From Haliotis asinina (Eukaryota > Mollusca > Gastropoda > Lepetellida > Haliotidae): DNA of 64,000 nt. This document shows positions 36,487-46,858 of this stretch, piece after piece. Below the pieces are notes generated by a model. It searched no databases. It saw nothing but the letters and a program-made list of their open reading frames with translations, and was not told where the DNA came from. A program made the translations under genes and the position numbers. Each line of letters begins with the position of its first letter. The first letter of the stretch is position 1. The DNA is taken from NCBI RefSeq assembly GCF_037392515.1, contig NC_090287.1, positions 10,523,501-10,587,500 of the forward strand, in the 5' to 3' direction.

Positions 36487-37356
36487 ATGGACGTACCATC
36501 TCACCTGCTTCAACCCCTCAGCATCGACACCAACATCATCTACGACTTGGATACGACCATGTTTCCTGGTCTGGACCATCCACAACACATGCATCAACCA
36601 GCTCTGTTGGTGGCGTCCCCGGAGGCACGAGAGTCGTGGTTGTCGGCCTTGAAGCACGACGACATCTCTGATGATCCATTCACTGATGATCTGTTTGATC
36701 TTATAGGTAAGATTCAATCTGATATTTATATAATCGAGTTGTAGCTTTCAGTGTACTTCGCATTTGACCAGTTACTAAATGCCACTATGTGTTTCATAAC
36801 TTAGTGTAGAATTTAGTGTAGAATTTATTTACATATTTATTATTTCTGTTCCATGTTCCATTACAGAAACCTGTTTCACTGACACTGTGTTGCATTCCGT
36901 CAGTACTGTGTAACAGATTCGAACCAACCCTTTTTTCTAATAATAATAGCCAACGTAATTAATTCTGTTCGTTGTTGCTTTACAGAAGACTGCTTTACAG
37001 AGACCTTTCAACCCACTGACAACAGTGACTCCGATTCCACGATGATTCAGAGTGTGTTTGATGACATCATCGACTCCACGTCATCGGACCAATCAGAGGA
37101 CGACTCCAGTTTATCAGTTGTCACGTGTTTCCCTACAGGTTCCTGTACAAGTTCCCTATTCAGTCCGCCAGGTCAACAAGTGCATCCATCTTCGTTGTGT
37201 TGGAACAGTTCTTGTGCTTCTTCTACCACGAATCTGAAGAGAAAACGAGAATCTGAGGACCTAGATTTGACCAAGAGGAGCAAACTAGATGACCTCATTA
37301 GTTCTTGGATTTATGCAGACAAAGGAACATATGATATTTGTGTTCGAGGTTTCTAG
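36487..37356 (+). CDS. Tandem small acidic nuclear-type protein, copy 1 (196 aa, two exons)
   Basis: Exons 36487-36706 and 36986-37356; intron 279 bp, GTAAG donor, phase 1. ATG has A at -3 and G at +4. I do not recognise the family. Visible: acidic N-terminal half with DDLFDLI (residues 67-73) at the end of exon 1; QSVFDDIID early in exon 2; Ser/Cys-rich middle; basic patch LKRKRESED, a likely nuclear signal; C-terminus KLDDLISSW .. YDICVRGF. The acidic-hydrophobic motifs resemble activation domains, and no DNA-binding fold is seen. About 92% identical to copy 2. AATAAA at 37542-37547. The intron holds a relic of a second exon 2 start. The role as an inducible nuclear regulator is inference. 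Three conserved open copies with matching splice sites make the gene itself credible. Confidence 0.85.
36858..36915 (+). pseudogene. Relic exon 2 start inside the copy 1 intron
   Basis: After ATTACAG at 36861-36867, phase 1 translation gives ETCFTDTVLHSV then a stop within 16 codons. This matches the copy 3 exon 2 start, ETCSTETFHHTV. The functional copy 1 exon 2 begins about 120 bp later with EDCFTETF. It looks like a leftover of a partly duplicated exon. Confidence 0.6.
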
Positions 37357-37592
37357 AGGGGATATTGGTGATTGGCATGTCCACAGATAATTGTTACTTG
37401 TTTTATATAATGGCTTTATTTCATATTTTGTTGACAATAATGATTTTATAGTTGCAAAACATAGTGCATATGCCTGAATGAATTGTACATATTTATAGTG
37501 CTTCCATGCTTGATTGCTATGTTGAAACCTATTAATATGAAAATAAACTAAAACCAAATGTGTTCTTGTTCTTTATATCCTACGTGAAGTAA

Positions 37593-37795
37593 AAGTGAGT
37601 GAGTGTGTTTTACGTCGTACTCAGCAGCATATGGTGGTGGTCTGTACCAAGCCTGGACCAGACAATCCAGTGATCAATTGCATGAACATCGATCTACGCA
37701 ACTGGGAACCGATGACATGCGTTAACAAAGTCAGCAAACCTTTCCACGTGATCTAGTTAGTCGCCTCTTTCGAAAAGCATGGGTAGAGGTTGTTA
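37593..37795 (-). mobile_element. SINE-like retroposon, family B
   Basis: AGTGAGTGAGTGTGTTTTAC at the left, then CCTGGACCAGACAATCCAGT, AACTGGGAACCGATGACATG and TAGTTAGTCGCCTC. It lies just past the copy 1 poly(A) signal. Confidence 0.75.
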
Positions 37796-39531
37796 CATTT
37801 TATGAAATTTTGTCATTTACAGTAATAGTGACCATGTAAAGAGCTTTAAAGCGATCCTTTATTTCATCAATATTTATGTAAACAATAACATTTAAACAGT
37901 TGTAAAAGATATTCATCTAGGCGATCTGATAAGAATAATACTTTACCAGAAACATGGAATACATATTTTATAGATTTATGACTGTAATCAGGAGTGAGAT
38001 GCTTACGTTGGAAACTATATTATTGAACATTACTGATTGTGTATATGGTGAACTGTCTTAATATAGAACAATATTGTCTGGAACAGACAATGCTATAGTG
38101 ACTAAGTCACCGGGAGACGACAATATTCCAACATAAATTTAAAAGAAAATTAAGTAGATATGACTGCACCCTACCTTCCTTTATAGTTTTCACAAATATT
38201 GTGTAATGATCACTTCCCAGATGCACGGACTACGGACTACTATTAAAATACCTACATATAAAGAGGAAGTAATGAATCTGGTAACTATAGGGCAGATCGT
38301 TGTTGAACACATTGTAAACTGCTTCATAAACAAGATTACTAGGGGGTTTAGAAAACATCATTCAACAGTTGACATCAGGTTCAGTTGACTACCTATTCAT
38401 GTGTTCCATCCCCCTCTTGGGAACAATACGTGAAGCATCCCCCTTCGTAAAACCGCTGAAATATTGCTAAAAGCGGCGTAAAACCCGACTCACTAACTAC
38501 TCCTTAAAATGTTTCCTATATCATAACGTTGAATGCAGAAACGTCACTTCAATTATTACTTTAAACGATTCTTGTAAGTTAAACACGTGGTCTCACTCAA
38601 AAGAATGAAGGTGACTTTGAACCATTGTAATCAACCAGAGGACGTGATGTGTAATCGATCATGTCTTTCTCCTCGTATACCATCCCTCTTGTAACGACAC
38701 CAGAAGCAGATTTTGTGACGTACACAGACGAATGGATGTGTCTTCTGAGTAGGTCCCGGGTCGTGTCACGTTTATTTATGATGCAGATTATATACACCAG
38801 GCAGTCTAACATGAAAACTTAACACATCCTTTCAGTGGATCCTGATTTTCTTTGTGGATAACCTCTTTCGTAAACATGAACAAATAATTTAGAAAACGCG
38901 GTATGTTCACTGTGTAGAGAGCGCTCAAACAAGACGACATTGTGTCGTTAGCAGGTGTTGTTGCAGCAATAATCAAGTAGGTGACAGAGTTGAATCAAAC
39001 CCTTATACCCGACTTATACTGGTGATTTAATTGAGTTAATTTACGCTGACCACTGTCTCTAATCAACCCCTCCAGACTACTGAAGGCCTCCACATACACA
39101 CGATTAGGTTTACTTATGCCTTCAAAGAAATATAGCTACAGGGAATAATAGCTACAAAGTGTGTTGTGACAGCGATACGCTTACAAAAAGGGATTAGGAG
39201 AGTAAAGAGTAAAGGGGAAAGAGCAATTGTCCAGCTATGCTTTGAAAACTGTGCTCACATTAACTTTGTAGCACAATTATTTCTCAGTCAATTATTTCTC
39301 AGTCTGACATGAGAAGTAGATTCAGGAGTAGAATAGTTCATTGGGAGAGCTCGTTCAGCATGAGAAGGAAAGTATTGTTTTAAATGCATGTTACCAAATT
39401 CCTCGTCCATTGAAAGTTGACGCTTCCACAGGAAGAACAGGTAGCCCTGAAGACTGAGGGGGATTGGAGGATTGTGGGAGATTTTCATACTTGACCGAGG
39501 TGAAGCAGCGACCGTAAGGTCGTTCCATTCT
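37796..39531. other. Spacer between copy 1 and the repeat-bearing ORF
   Basis: No gene recognised. A partial family A SINE tail lies at about 38395-38495 (ATATTGCTAAAAGCGGCGTA). Confidence 0.5.
38395..38495 (+). mobile_element. Partial SINE, family A
   Basis: Degenerate body, then GAAATATTGCTAAAAGCGGC and GTAAAACCCGACTCACTAAC. The tRNA-like head is lost. Confidence 0.55.
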
Positions 39532-40062
39532 ATGAAGAGTACACTCTACAAGCAGAGACAGACGATGACACCGCCACTTCCTGAGACGCTGAGCGAGGTG
39601 AATCTGCCAGACCTCTTCAAGGTGATTTCTGACATACTGCCCTCCCCTGCATTGACGCTGAGGGAGGTGAATCTACCAGACTTCTTCAAGGAGACTTCAG
39701 ACGGACTGCCCCCCCCCCACCCTGCATTGACGCTGAGCGAGGTGAATCTACCAGAGTTCTTCAAGCAGACTTCTGACAGACTGCCATCCCCTGCATTGAC
39801 GCTGAGGGAGGTGAATCTACCAGACTTCTCCAAGGAGACTTCAGACATTGACGACAGAGACGATGACGTGATTCTCTGCTTCACCACAGGTGACCAGCTG
39901 TCTCTCCTGCAAGAAAGTAGATATCAGTCAACCAAGTCTAATAAATGTGGCACGTCTACATTTCCACAGCTTCTGAAAATGAAAAAGTCATCTTTCTCCT
40001 TTTCATTCTTTCCTATCCGCTTTCTTGCTGTAAAATTCTGTTCCTTTCAGAGATTTTTGTAA
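39532..40062 (+). CDS. Unrecognised protein with four ~23-residue repeats
   Basis: Open from ATG 39532 to a stop at 40060-40062, 176 codons if unspliced. Four in-tandem repeats read LSEVNLPDLFKVISD, LREVNLPDFFKETSD, LSEVNLPEFFKQTSD and LREVNLPDFSKETSD, joined by LPSPALT-type linkers; spacing 23, 25 and 23 residues. An acidic run DDRDDDV follows, with a possible donor right after (ACAG|GTGACC, about 39893). The last third, rich in F, K and S, may therefore be intronic. A run of ten C at about 39709 sits inside the second linker. Function unknown. It lies between copies 1 and 2 of the small-gene family, on the same strand. Confidence 0.45.
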   Translation: MKSTLYKQRQTMTPPLPETLSEVNLPDLFKVISDILPSPALTLREVNLPDFFKETSDGLPPPHPALTLSEVNLPEFFKQTSDRLPSPALTLREVNLPDFSKETSDIDDRDDDVILCFTTGDQLSLLQESRYQSTKSNKCGTSTFPQLLKMKKSSFSFSFFPIRFLAVKFCSFQRFL

Positions 40063-40142
40063 GTTTACCTCAACATGGACGGCTCATCTACTACTGTCAT
40101 CTCTAGGTGCAGCTGACCGCCATCCATGTAGTCAAAAGACAA

Positions 40143-40505
40143 ATGACCATCTGTTTGCTACCAAATCGTCAACACCGCTCCTACGAACGGCTGCTGCGTC
40201 TGCTGAACAACATGGCGCAGCAGACATGCTCGCCCCTTCAGTCTAATGTCACCCAGGCCGACTTTAGAATCACTGCCATCAACGCTCTTGAGTCCACTTG
40301 GATAGAAGTCATGGAGTACACCCCTGCCACTGGACGGAAGGATGAGTTCCACGACCATGTCACCAGCGTTTTCGCTTTCGTTAAGGTGTTGCAGCAGAAG
40401 GGGAGGGTTGAGAGGAACAAGTTGTTGCAGATGGCGCATGGCGCCCGTCCCCTTCCTGCAAGAGGACACGTAGAAATCGACCAAACACGACTGAAGGCCA
40501 GCTGA
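40143..40505 (+). CDS. Unrecognised helical ORF, possible 3' exon
   Basis: Open for 120 codons from ATG 40143; the frame runs back to 40107 just after a CTCTAG acceptor-like site. Composition is protein-like, with RSYERLLRLLNNMAQQ, INALESTWIEVMEY and HDHVTSVFAFVKVLQQ, all predicted amphipathic helices by eye. It could be the 3' exon of the 39532 gene, but joining the donor at 39893 (phase 1) to the acceptor before 40095 gives another frame, so the link is unproven. AATAAA at 40981. No family recognised. The antisense frame at 40158-40514 is also open. Confidence 0.35.
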   Translation: MTICLLPNRQHRSYERLLRLLNNMAQQTCSPLQSNVTQADFRITAINALESTWIEVMEYTPATGRKDEFHDHVTSVFAFVKVLQQKGRVERNKLLQMAHGARPLPARGHVEIDQTRLKAS

Positions 40506-41922
40506 CATCTGCAATGAAGGCTACCATGGATCTCCTTTCAGCTGCCGGGCTTAATCAAATTAGCCTGAAAACCCATGTCAAAATTGACTTTTGATGACTT
40601 TGAAAGCTGTTTGAAAATAGTGTTTCATTTCATAAACACCATGTAAAAAATGTATCTTACCTTGCACATAAAGGTCGTTTTCCAAGCAAGCTGGTTAGCT
40701 GAGCCAATGTATATTACACCTGTACTTACATCATGTTACTTATTGTGATCCGATACCCGTGCTTCAAACAGATCGAAATTAACATGGAGGTGTTAGTAAT
40801 ATAAATAAGTTGCTATTATTCTCGGTATAAGGAAAAATGAACAATGTATATGAAAGTACCATGAAATGTGAGAACAGCGTTTGCAATACTTTAAATTTTC
40901 ACAGTCGGCCACCGGGGCCTGCAGGTCCTTTTATTTTAATTCAAACAGATAAAAACAAACCAGAAATATCAGGTCTAGAAAATAAAGTTATCGTAACATG
41001 ACACATCGTGGATGATTCCCGAACTTTAACAGAGAAAAATAAAGAAAACAGTTATAAGAAAAGATTCCTGTTAAGAAAAGACAGATAATTTACTGAAGAC
41101 CAAAAGGGGCTGCGCCTGTTTGAAACTGCAGGCCCGACACAATAACAACCAGCGCTGGGACTCCGGGCCGGCGGTTATTTCCAACGCTGCTTTAGAATTA
41201 GATTATATTGCAAAGAACTGTTCATGCAAATAGTTTAATGGCAGACCCCAGCTGTAACGAAACACAACATGACAGAGAACGCTGAATTTATCGATGCAAC
41301 TCTTTAATGAAATTTTGAGATGTAGTAGTTTCAACATTCAATTTATGTTTATTGCACCACAATTAAATTTGGTCAAAGCAAGAACGGCATGTCATACTAT
41401 TATATAAATTTCATACGAACACATTCCACGCAGGCATCTTCATATCATATTCTCCTCCAGCTAACCATTTCCTTCTGTGTATCTACTGAGATACTTTAAT
41501 AGTAAAGATGCAGACTTTCACACCTTCGTGCCTATGGTGTTAGGGTTGAATGGTTCTGTGACCCACAGGTCCAGACGATCATATGCTGGCTGCCTCTATC
41601 GTCATGCTGTTCATTCTGAGTGGTACTGAGTTTTCTGAGCTGACTCTGAGGGGTACGATGTTTTGTTTCTCAGTACATTTACAGGTTGCACAGGCCCCGT
41701 ACTTCACACGTCTGACCAATGGGAGACTAAGGTCCTGTTCCTTTTCGACTATCAGAGATCATCACCATATGCCTGTGTTGGCAGTTCATACTTGTCCACC
41801 ACCCTGAAATACCACCCGAGAGCAACCACAACGGTCGCTCTTGGACACTCCTTTTTATATGTTTTACACAACATTCCCATCAGTCGAAAGCCTCAGTATA
41901 GTCTGTCATAGGCTCAATTATA
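40506..41922. other. No firm gene; weak exon candidates
   Basis: ATG 41583 opens a 74-codon frame with a hydrophobic start (MLAASIVMLFILSG), signal-peptide like. A second frame overlaps it to 41911. Neither shows a family motif. Confidence 0.3.
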
Positions 41923-42051
41923 TACTGGACACAAATAGTTAGGGATATATGTAAATTTTTAAATTATGAATAATGATCTATATATTCATTGATACACTGA
42001 TGAAATATCAATCATAAAAATACCATTATCTCTAACTCATTTTGTCCAGTA
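41923..42051. mobile_element. Mariner-type MITE, 129 bp
   Basis: Inverted ends TACTGGACACAAATAGTTAG and CTAACTCATTTTGTCCAGTA flank an AT-rich core. TA at both edges fits a TA target duplication as used by Tc1/mariner elements. No coding capacity. Confidence 0.75.
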
Positions 42052-42140
42052 CGTGATTTGTCTGGACAAGAGCGTCCCCACAAACAATGTTGTAATGTTA
42101 GCTTGGCCACTCGGCGTACACGCCGCTAAAACAAGAGACG

Positions 42141-42225
42141 TATACAAGCCGTCAATGCTGTGTTGTTTCGGCAGTGATCAAGAAGTCCACAGACAATCAG
42201 GCGTGGAGTAGAATCAAAGCTGTGT
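42141..42225 (-). repeat. Inverted scrap of the small-gene promoter block
   Basis: On the minus strand it reads CACAGCTTTGATTCTACTCC then ACGCC, a diverged middle with GTCTGT and GAAACAACA, then CGGCTTGTA. The order is the same as in the block before copy 1 (36190-36300). The TATA end and any gene are absent. Confidence 0.7.
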
Positions 42226-43305
42226 TCTCGGTTGACAACTGACGAGATATTGGCTGCAACTAACCCTCAACTGAAAGCAACTAAACAAGATGGATTACAT
42301 TATTTAAAAATATCAAAGAAATCGCCGAGGTGTTACTCAGGCTTGTTCATCTACCTGATAACAATCCTCAAATGACTCATATTGATTTCAAAGGACGATA
42401 CGTCACCATTAACATTAATTAGCGATCACACGTCACGAAGACAATTCAGAAACATGTGAAAAAATTCCAACAAAGCAATTACACCGTAAGACTCACTACA
42501 TTAGCATCAACTGATATTTTCTCAATCAACAGGGACGCAGCCTGTTATGACGACTGCACAAAACAACAAATCATAGGAGATGTTTGAGGATCAATTTTCA
42601 GAAGCTGACGTATGTCAGGTGTTTGCGAATTTCTTTCAAGATCCTCAAAATGTTTGGTCATCCATTACATGTTTCCTTCCAAATGATATTAGATCTTGGA
42701 AACAAAAAAAGTTTTACTTTCACGTGATTGTACACTTCGTCATCGTATCGTGTTTACGATCACGACACGTTCCCATTCAACCATTTAGAACTCGATAGTC
42801 CATTACATCTGTGTGAAGGACCTTCAGGAGGACCTTCAGGAGGACCTGCACATATACACTACAACACAAGACCATCTTACATGCAACATTTTGTCACACC
42901 AAATAATACTAGAGTATTGTGTCGTTTATACTGAATGTATATTCCAAGGTTAAAAACAGTATTTGTTGATGATATATTTTTTTTTCGATGTTCTGTTGAA
43001 ACGGACCACAGTTGTTGACAAATCACGTCAGTATGTATTTCTGTCGGGTATGATGCAATTGTACAATTGTATTGTACCGTGCACTATTGTGTGTGGTTTC
43101 GACTAAAATTAAGAACTAAGGAATAATATCATTGATGAGACACATAGGAACATGTAGTGACCTTCAGTTTTGTTAAAAGGTTCAGTCTATAAGCCTTGAG
43201 AGCAAGTCCAATATGGTTTGGATTCTTCAATGTGTTTAATGTTTCTGACTGTCATAGATGTCACCATTCAACTGTGATTTATAATGAGCATCCTTGCCGC
43301 TGTCA
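42226..43305. other. Spacer before copy 2
   Basis: ATG 42580 opens a 72-codon frame (MFEDQFSEADVCQVF..) overlapped by another frame to 42934 with a GGPSGGPSGG-like patch. No family recognised, and neither is called as a gene. Confidence 0.35.
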
Positions 43306-43623
43306 ACACTCGAGTACACACGTTATATAGTGGAATACTCCACGCCAAGGAGTCAGTCACCTCCCTGCCTATTGCTGAAACAACAACAACTTTAATGACG
43401 CACACTCGGCTTGTACCCTTGAGAGAGATTGTTTATAGGGATTTTAATATTGAGAGTTACTATAAACAATTTTTCACACAGAGTAATTAGTGATATCGCG
43501 ACATCCAGACACTGGGACTGGATTAACTCAGCTTGTTAACCTGTTAACCTCCCTGATTGGTCACGTGATAGGGCTTGGTATAAAACACACAGTGACTGCG
43601 TTAATTCAACATTCACATTCATC
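43306..43623 (+). promoter_or_regulatory. Promoter block of small-gene copy 2
   Basis: Same order as copy 1. Inverted repeat ATTGTTTATAG (43428-43438) / CTATAAACAAT (43460-43470), 11 bp perfect; ATTGG 43556-43560; CACGTG 43562-43567; TATAAAA 43579-43585. A short duplication (TGTTAACC twice) lies just before the CCAAT box. Confidence 0.75.
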
Positions 43624-44445
43624 ATGGACGTACCATCTCACCTGCTTCAACCCCTCAGCATCGACACCAACATCATCTACGACTTGGATACGGCCATGTT
43701 TCCTGGTCTGGACCACCCACAACACATGAATCAACCAGCTCTGTTGGTGGCGTCCCCGGAGGCACGAGAGTTGTGGATGTCGGCCTTAAAGCACGACGAC
43801 ATCTCTGAGGACTTTCTCACTGACGATCTGTTTGAACTTATAGGTAAGCATTATTCTGATAGCTATACGATTAGTTTGTATCTGCGTATTTCATGTGTAA
43901 CAAAGAGACTTAAAAGCGAATGCAATGGTCTGATATTATAGGTATGCGTCACAATATGATATCATTACAATCAATGAGTAGCTTTCAGTGTATTCTGTGT
44001 AACAGATTCGAACCAACCCTTTTTTCTAATAATAATAGCCAACGTAATTAATTCTGTTCGTTGTTGTTTTACAGAAGACTGCTTTACAGAGACCTTTCAA
44101 CCCACTGACAACAGTGACTCCGATTCCACGTTGATTCAGAGTGTGTTTGATGACATCATCGACTCCTCGTCATCGGACCCATCAGACGACAACTCCAGTT
44201 TATCAGTTGTCACGTGTTTCCCTACAGGATCCTGTACAAGTTCCCTATTCAGTCCGCCAGGTCAACAAGTGCACTCATCTTCGTTGTGTTGGAACAGTTC
44301 TTGTGCTTCTTCTACCACGAGTCTGAAGAGAAAACGAGAATCTGAGGACCTAGATTTGACCAAGAGGAACAAACTAGATGACCTCATTAGTTCTTGGATT
44401 TATGCTGACAAAGGAACATATGATATTTGTGTTCGAGGTTTCTAG
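43624..44445 (+). CDS. Tandem small acidic nuclear-type protein, copy 2 (196 aa, two exons)
   Basis: Exons 43624-43843 and 44075-44445; intron 231 bp, phase 1, GTAAG donor. Exon 1 differs from copy 1 at eight of 73 residues and shares the EDFLTDDLFELI ending with copy 3. Exon 2 differs from copy 1 at eight of 123 residues and keeps LKRKRESED and YDICVRGF. So the 5' half groups with copy 3 and the 3' half, with the 3' part of the intron, groups with copy 1. The 3' untranslated region carries about 220 bp (roughly 44450-44665) absent from copies 1 and 3. AATAAA at 44839-44844. Intact. Function unknown; see copy 1 for motifs. Confidence 0.85.
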
Positions 44446-44950
44446 GGTTGGTTAATATACATTTTACATAACACATTTGTTGAGCGCCTAAAAACCATCT
44501 GAAAGATACTTAATGGCTAAGGCAAATAATACTCTGGAAGCAGTCACGTGACCATCTTATCCCACCAGATACCCATACACTGGTTGGTGAACAAAAACAT
44601 TTACGATGGGACTACAAACGTTGCGGCGCGAATCTGTGACCTTGGCGCTATACTCAACACACCACAATCGGTGATTGGAAAGTTTGAAGATGATTGTTAC
44701 TCGTTATTTGAAACTTGTTGCTTGTATCGGTTATATTTCACCAAAATGACTTTGATTTTGACAGGGAATCTGGCTAAGCAAAGTGCTTCCATGTTACATT
44801 TATCCCCATATTACTCTGTTACACGTTGTTAAAAACTGAATAAACAGTAAAAAGAAACCCGAAAAAAACCCCATGTTTTCTTGTTTTTCATAAATTACAT
44901 GATTTGCTACACCATATTACGACACCTCACATGTAACCTTGAGATGATAT

Positions 44951-45440
44951 CAAGAAAGCGAGTGGTAAGAGATCGTACTTACATTTTTTCACTTAGGGCC
45001 ATTCCAGTTCTTCAAATCGGATAAGTAAAACGTAACCTATGAATAGGCACATAATACAGATCTGATTGACACAACAGGACTACGTATCCATAGTAAACGA
45101 ATTCCAGCATATGAAACATTCAAAACGATTTGTCAAAACATATAGCACAGGCGGTAGAGACTGAAACCCTTTAAGAAGATACTTTCAGCAGTTGGAGAAT
45201 GCTATATAAATATCCCGTAATAAAATAAATATCAAGATAGCAATTGGTAAGAGATCGTTTTGGATATGCTGTCAATTTTACCCGCCCGTCTTTCCAGGAC
45301 CCTACTTCCACTTTTCCACTTAGGGTCATTCCAATTAAAAGAATTCCAATTCCACATAAAACGTAGTCTATGAATAGGCACATAATACACATCTGATTGA
45401 CACATAAGGGCTAGGTATTCATAATAAACGAATTCCAGCA
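44951..45440. repeat. Direct duplication, two ~170-210 bp copies
   Basis: 44951-45115 and 45231-45440 share GGTAAGAGATCGT, TTCCACTTAGGG-type words, TATGAATAGGCACATAATAC and AAACGAATTCCAGCA in the same order. The second copy has about 45 bp extra. Confidence 0.75.
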
Positions 45441-45655
45441 CAGGAAGCAAGATGCATAGTTTGGTCTCAAAACTGCCTAGGAGGATACGGCCACCTGATG
45501 ATAAGTCCTATGGCATTCACAAACACAATACTAACGCCAGGATGTAGATGGGAACCAAAAACAAAATTAGTACCGACGGTATACACTGAGTGAGTGGGTG
45601 TGGTTTTACGCCGATTTCAAGCTAGCAAACATCACGTTGGGTGATACTTTGACCT

Positions 45656-46745
45656 TTTTCTAAAACATGTAGAAGTAACTGGGACAAACACACAGGTCAG
45701 TTCGTTATTGAAGGAACTGGCATATCTGTGGTCACATTAAGTCTACTTTAGTTCCTTCTCGGATAACTCTTTTCTAATACCTGTAGAAGTAACTGGGACA
45801 AACACACAGGTCAGTTTGTTATTGAAGGAACTGGCATATCTGTGGTCACATTAAGTCTACTTTAGTTCCTTCTCGGATAACTCTTTTCTAAAACCTGTTG
45901 AAGTAACTTGGACAAACACACAGGTCAGTTTGTTATTGAAGGAACTGGCATATCTGTGGTCACATTACGTCTACTTTAGTTCTTTCTCGGATAACCCTTT
46001 TCTAAAACCTGTTGAAGTAACTGGGACAAACACACAGGTCAGTTTGTTATTGAAGTAACTGGCATATCTGTGGTCACATTAAGTCTACTTTAGTTCCTTC
46101 TCGGATAACCCTTTCCTAAAACCTGTTGAAGTAACTGGGACAAACACACAGGTCAGTTTGTTATTGAAGTAACTGGCATATCTGTGGTCACATTACGTCT
46201 ACTTTAGTTCTTTCTCGGATAACCCTTTTCTAAAACCTGTTGAAGTAACTGGGACAAACACACAGGTCAGTTTGTTATTGAAGTAACTGGCATATCTGTG
46301 GTCACATTACGTCTACTTTAGTTCTTTCTCGGATAACCCTTTCCTAAAACCTGTTGAAGTAACTGGGACAAACACACAGGTCAGTTTGTTATTGAAGTAA
46401 CTGGCATATCTGTGGTCACATTAAGTCTACTTTAGTTCCTTCTCGGATAACCCTTTCCTAAAACCTGTTGAAGTAACTGGGACAAACACACAGGTCAGTT
46501 TGTTATTGAAGTAACTGGCAAATCTGTGGTCACATTAAGTCTACTTTAGTTCCTTCTCGGATAACCCTTTCCTAAAACCTGTTGAAGTAACTGGGACAAA
46601 CACACAGGTCAGTTTGTTATTGAAGTAACTGGCATATCTGTGGTCACATTACGTCTACTTTAGTTCCTTCTCGGATAACCCTTTTCTAAAACATGTAGAA
46701 GTAACTGGGACAAACACACAGGTCAGTTTGTTATTGAAAGAACTG
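45656..46745. repeat. 114 bp tandem array, about 9.5 copies
   Basis: Unit landmarks: GTAACTGGGACAAACACACA, CAGTTTGTTATTGAAG, GGCATATCTGTGGTCACATT and CCTTCTCGGATAAC. Spacing is exactly 114 bp for the first units checked. Copies are nearly identical. The array lies between small-gene copies 2 and 3. Confidence 0.95.
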
Positions 46746-46828
46746 TTATTAAATAAACTGGAGAGTGACCAAAATGTGTCCATTCTAAGAGAACCACATA
46801 CATTTGATTTAACGGGTGTTAGAAAATC

Positions 46829-46858
46829 GGGCGTGGGACAGATTCAAAGCTGTGAACT
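46829..46858 (-). repeat. Second inverted scrap of the small-gene promoter block
   Basis: On the minus strand it reads CACAGCTTTGAATCTGTCCC then ACGCCC, close to the start of the promoter block. It also shares the following sequence (TTGACAGCTGA) with the 42.2 kb scrap. Confidence 0.5.

Noticed and set aside
36404-36717. Overlapping frames in and antisense to small-gene exon 1, repeated at 43.5 and 48.5 kb
   Set aside because: They recur only because exon 1 is nearly identical in the three copies; the spliced frame has the ATG context, splice sites and conserved protein.
40158-40514. 118-codon minus-strand frame opposite the helical ORF
   Set aside because: Open on the shadow strand of a higher-GC segment; less protein-like than the plus frame.
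42580-42934. Two overlapping frames before copy 2 (MFEDQFSEADVC.. and a GGPSGG-bearing frame)
   Set aside because: No recognised family or splice sites; too little to call a gene.
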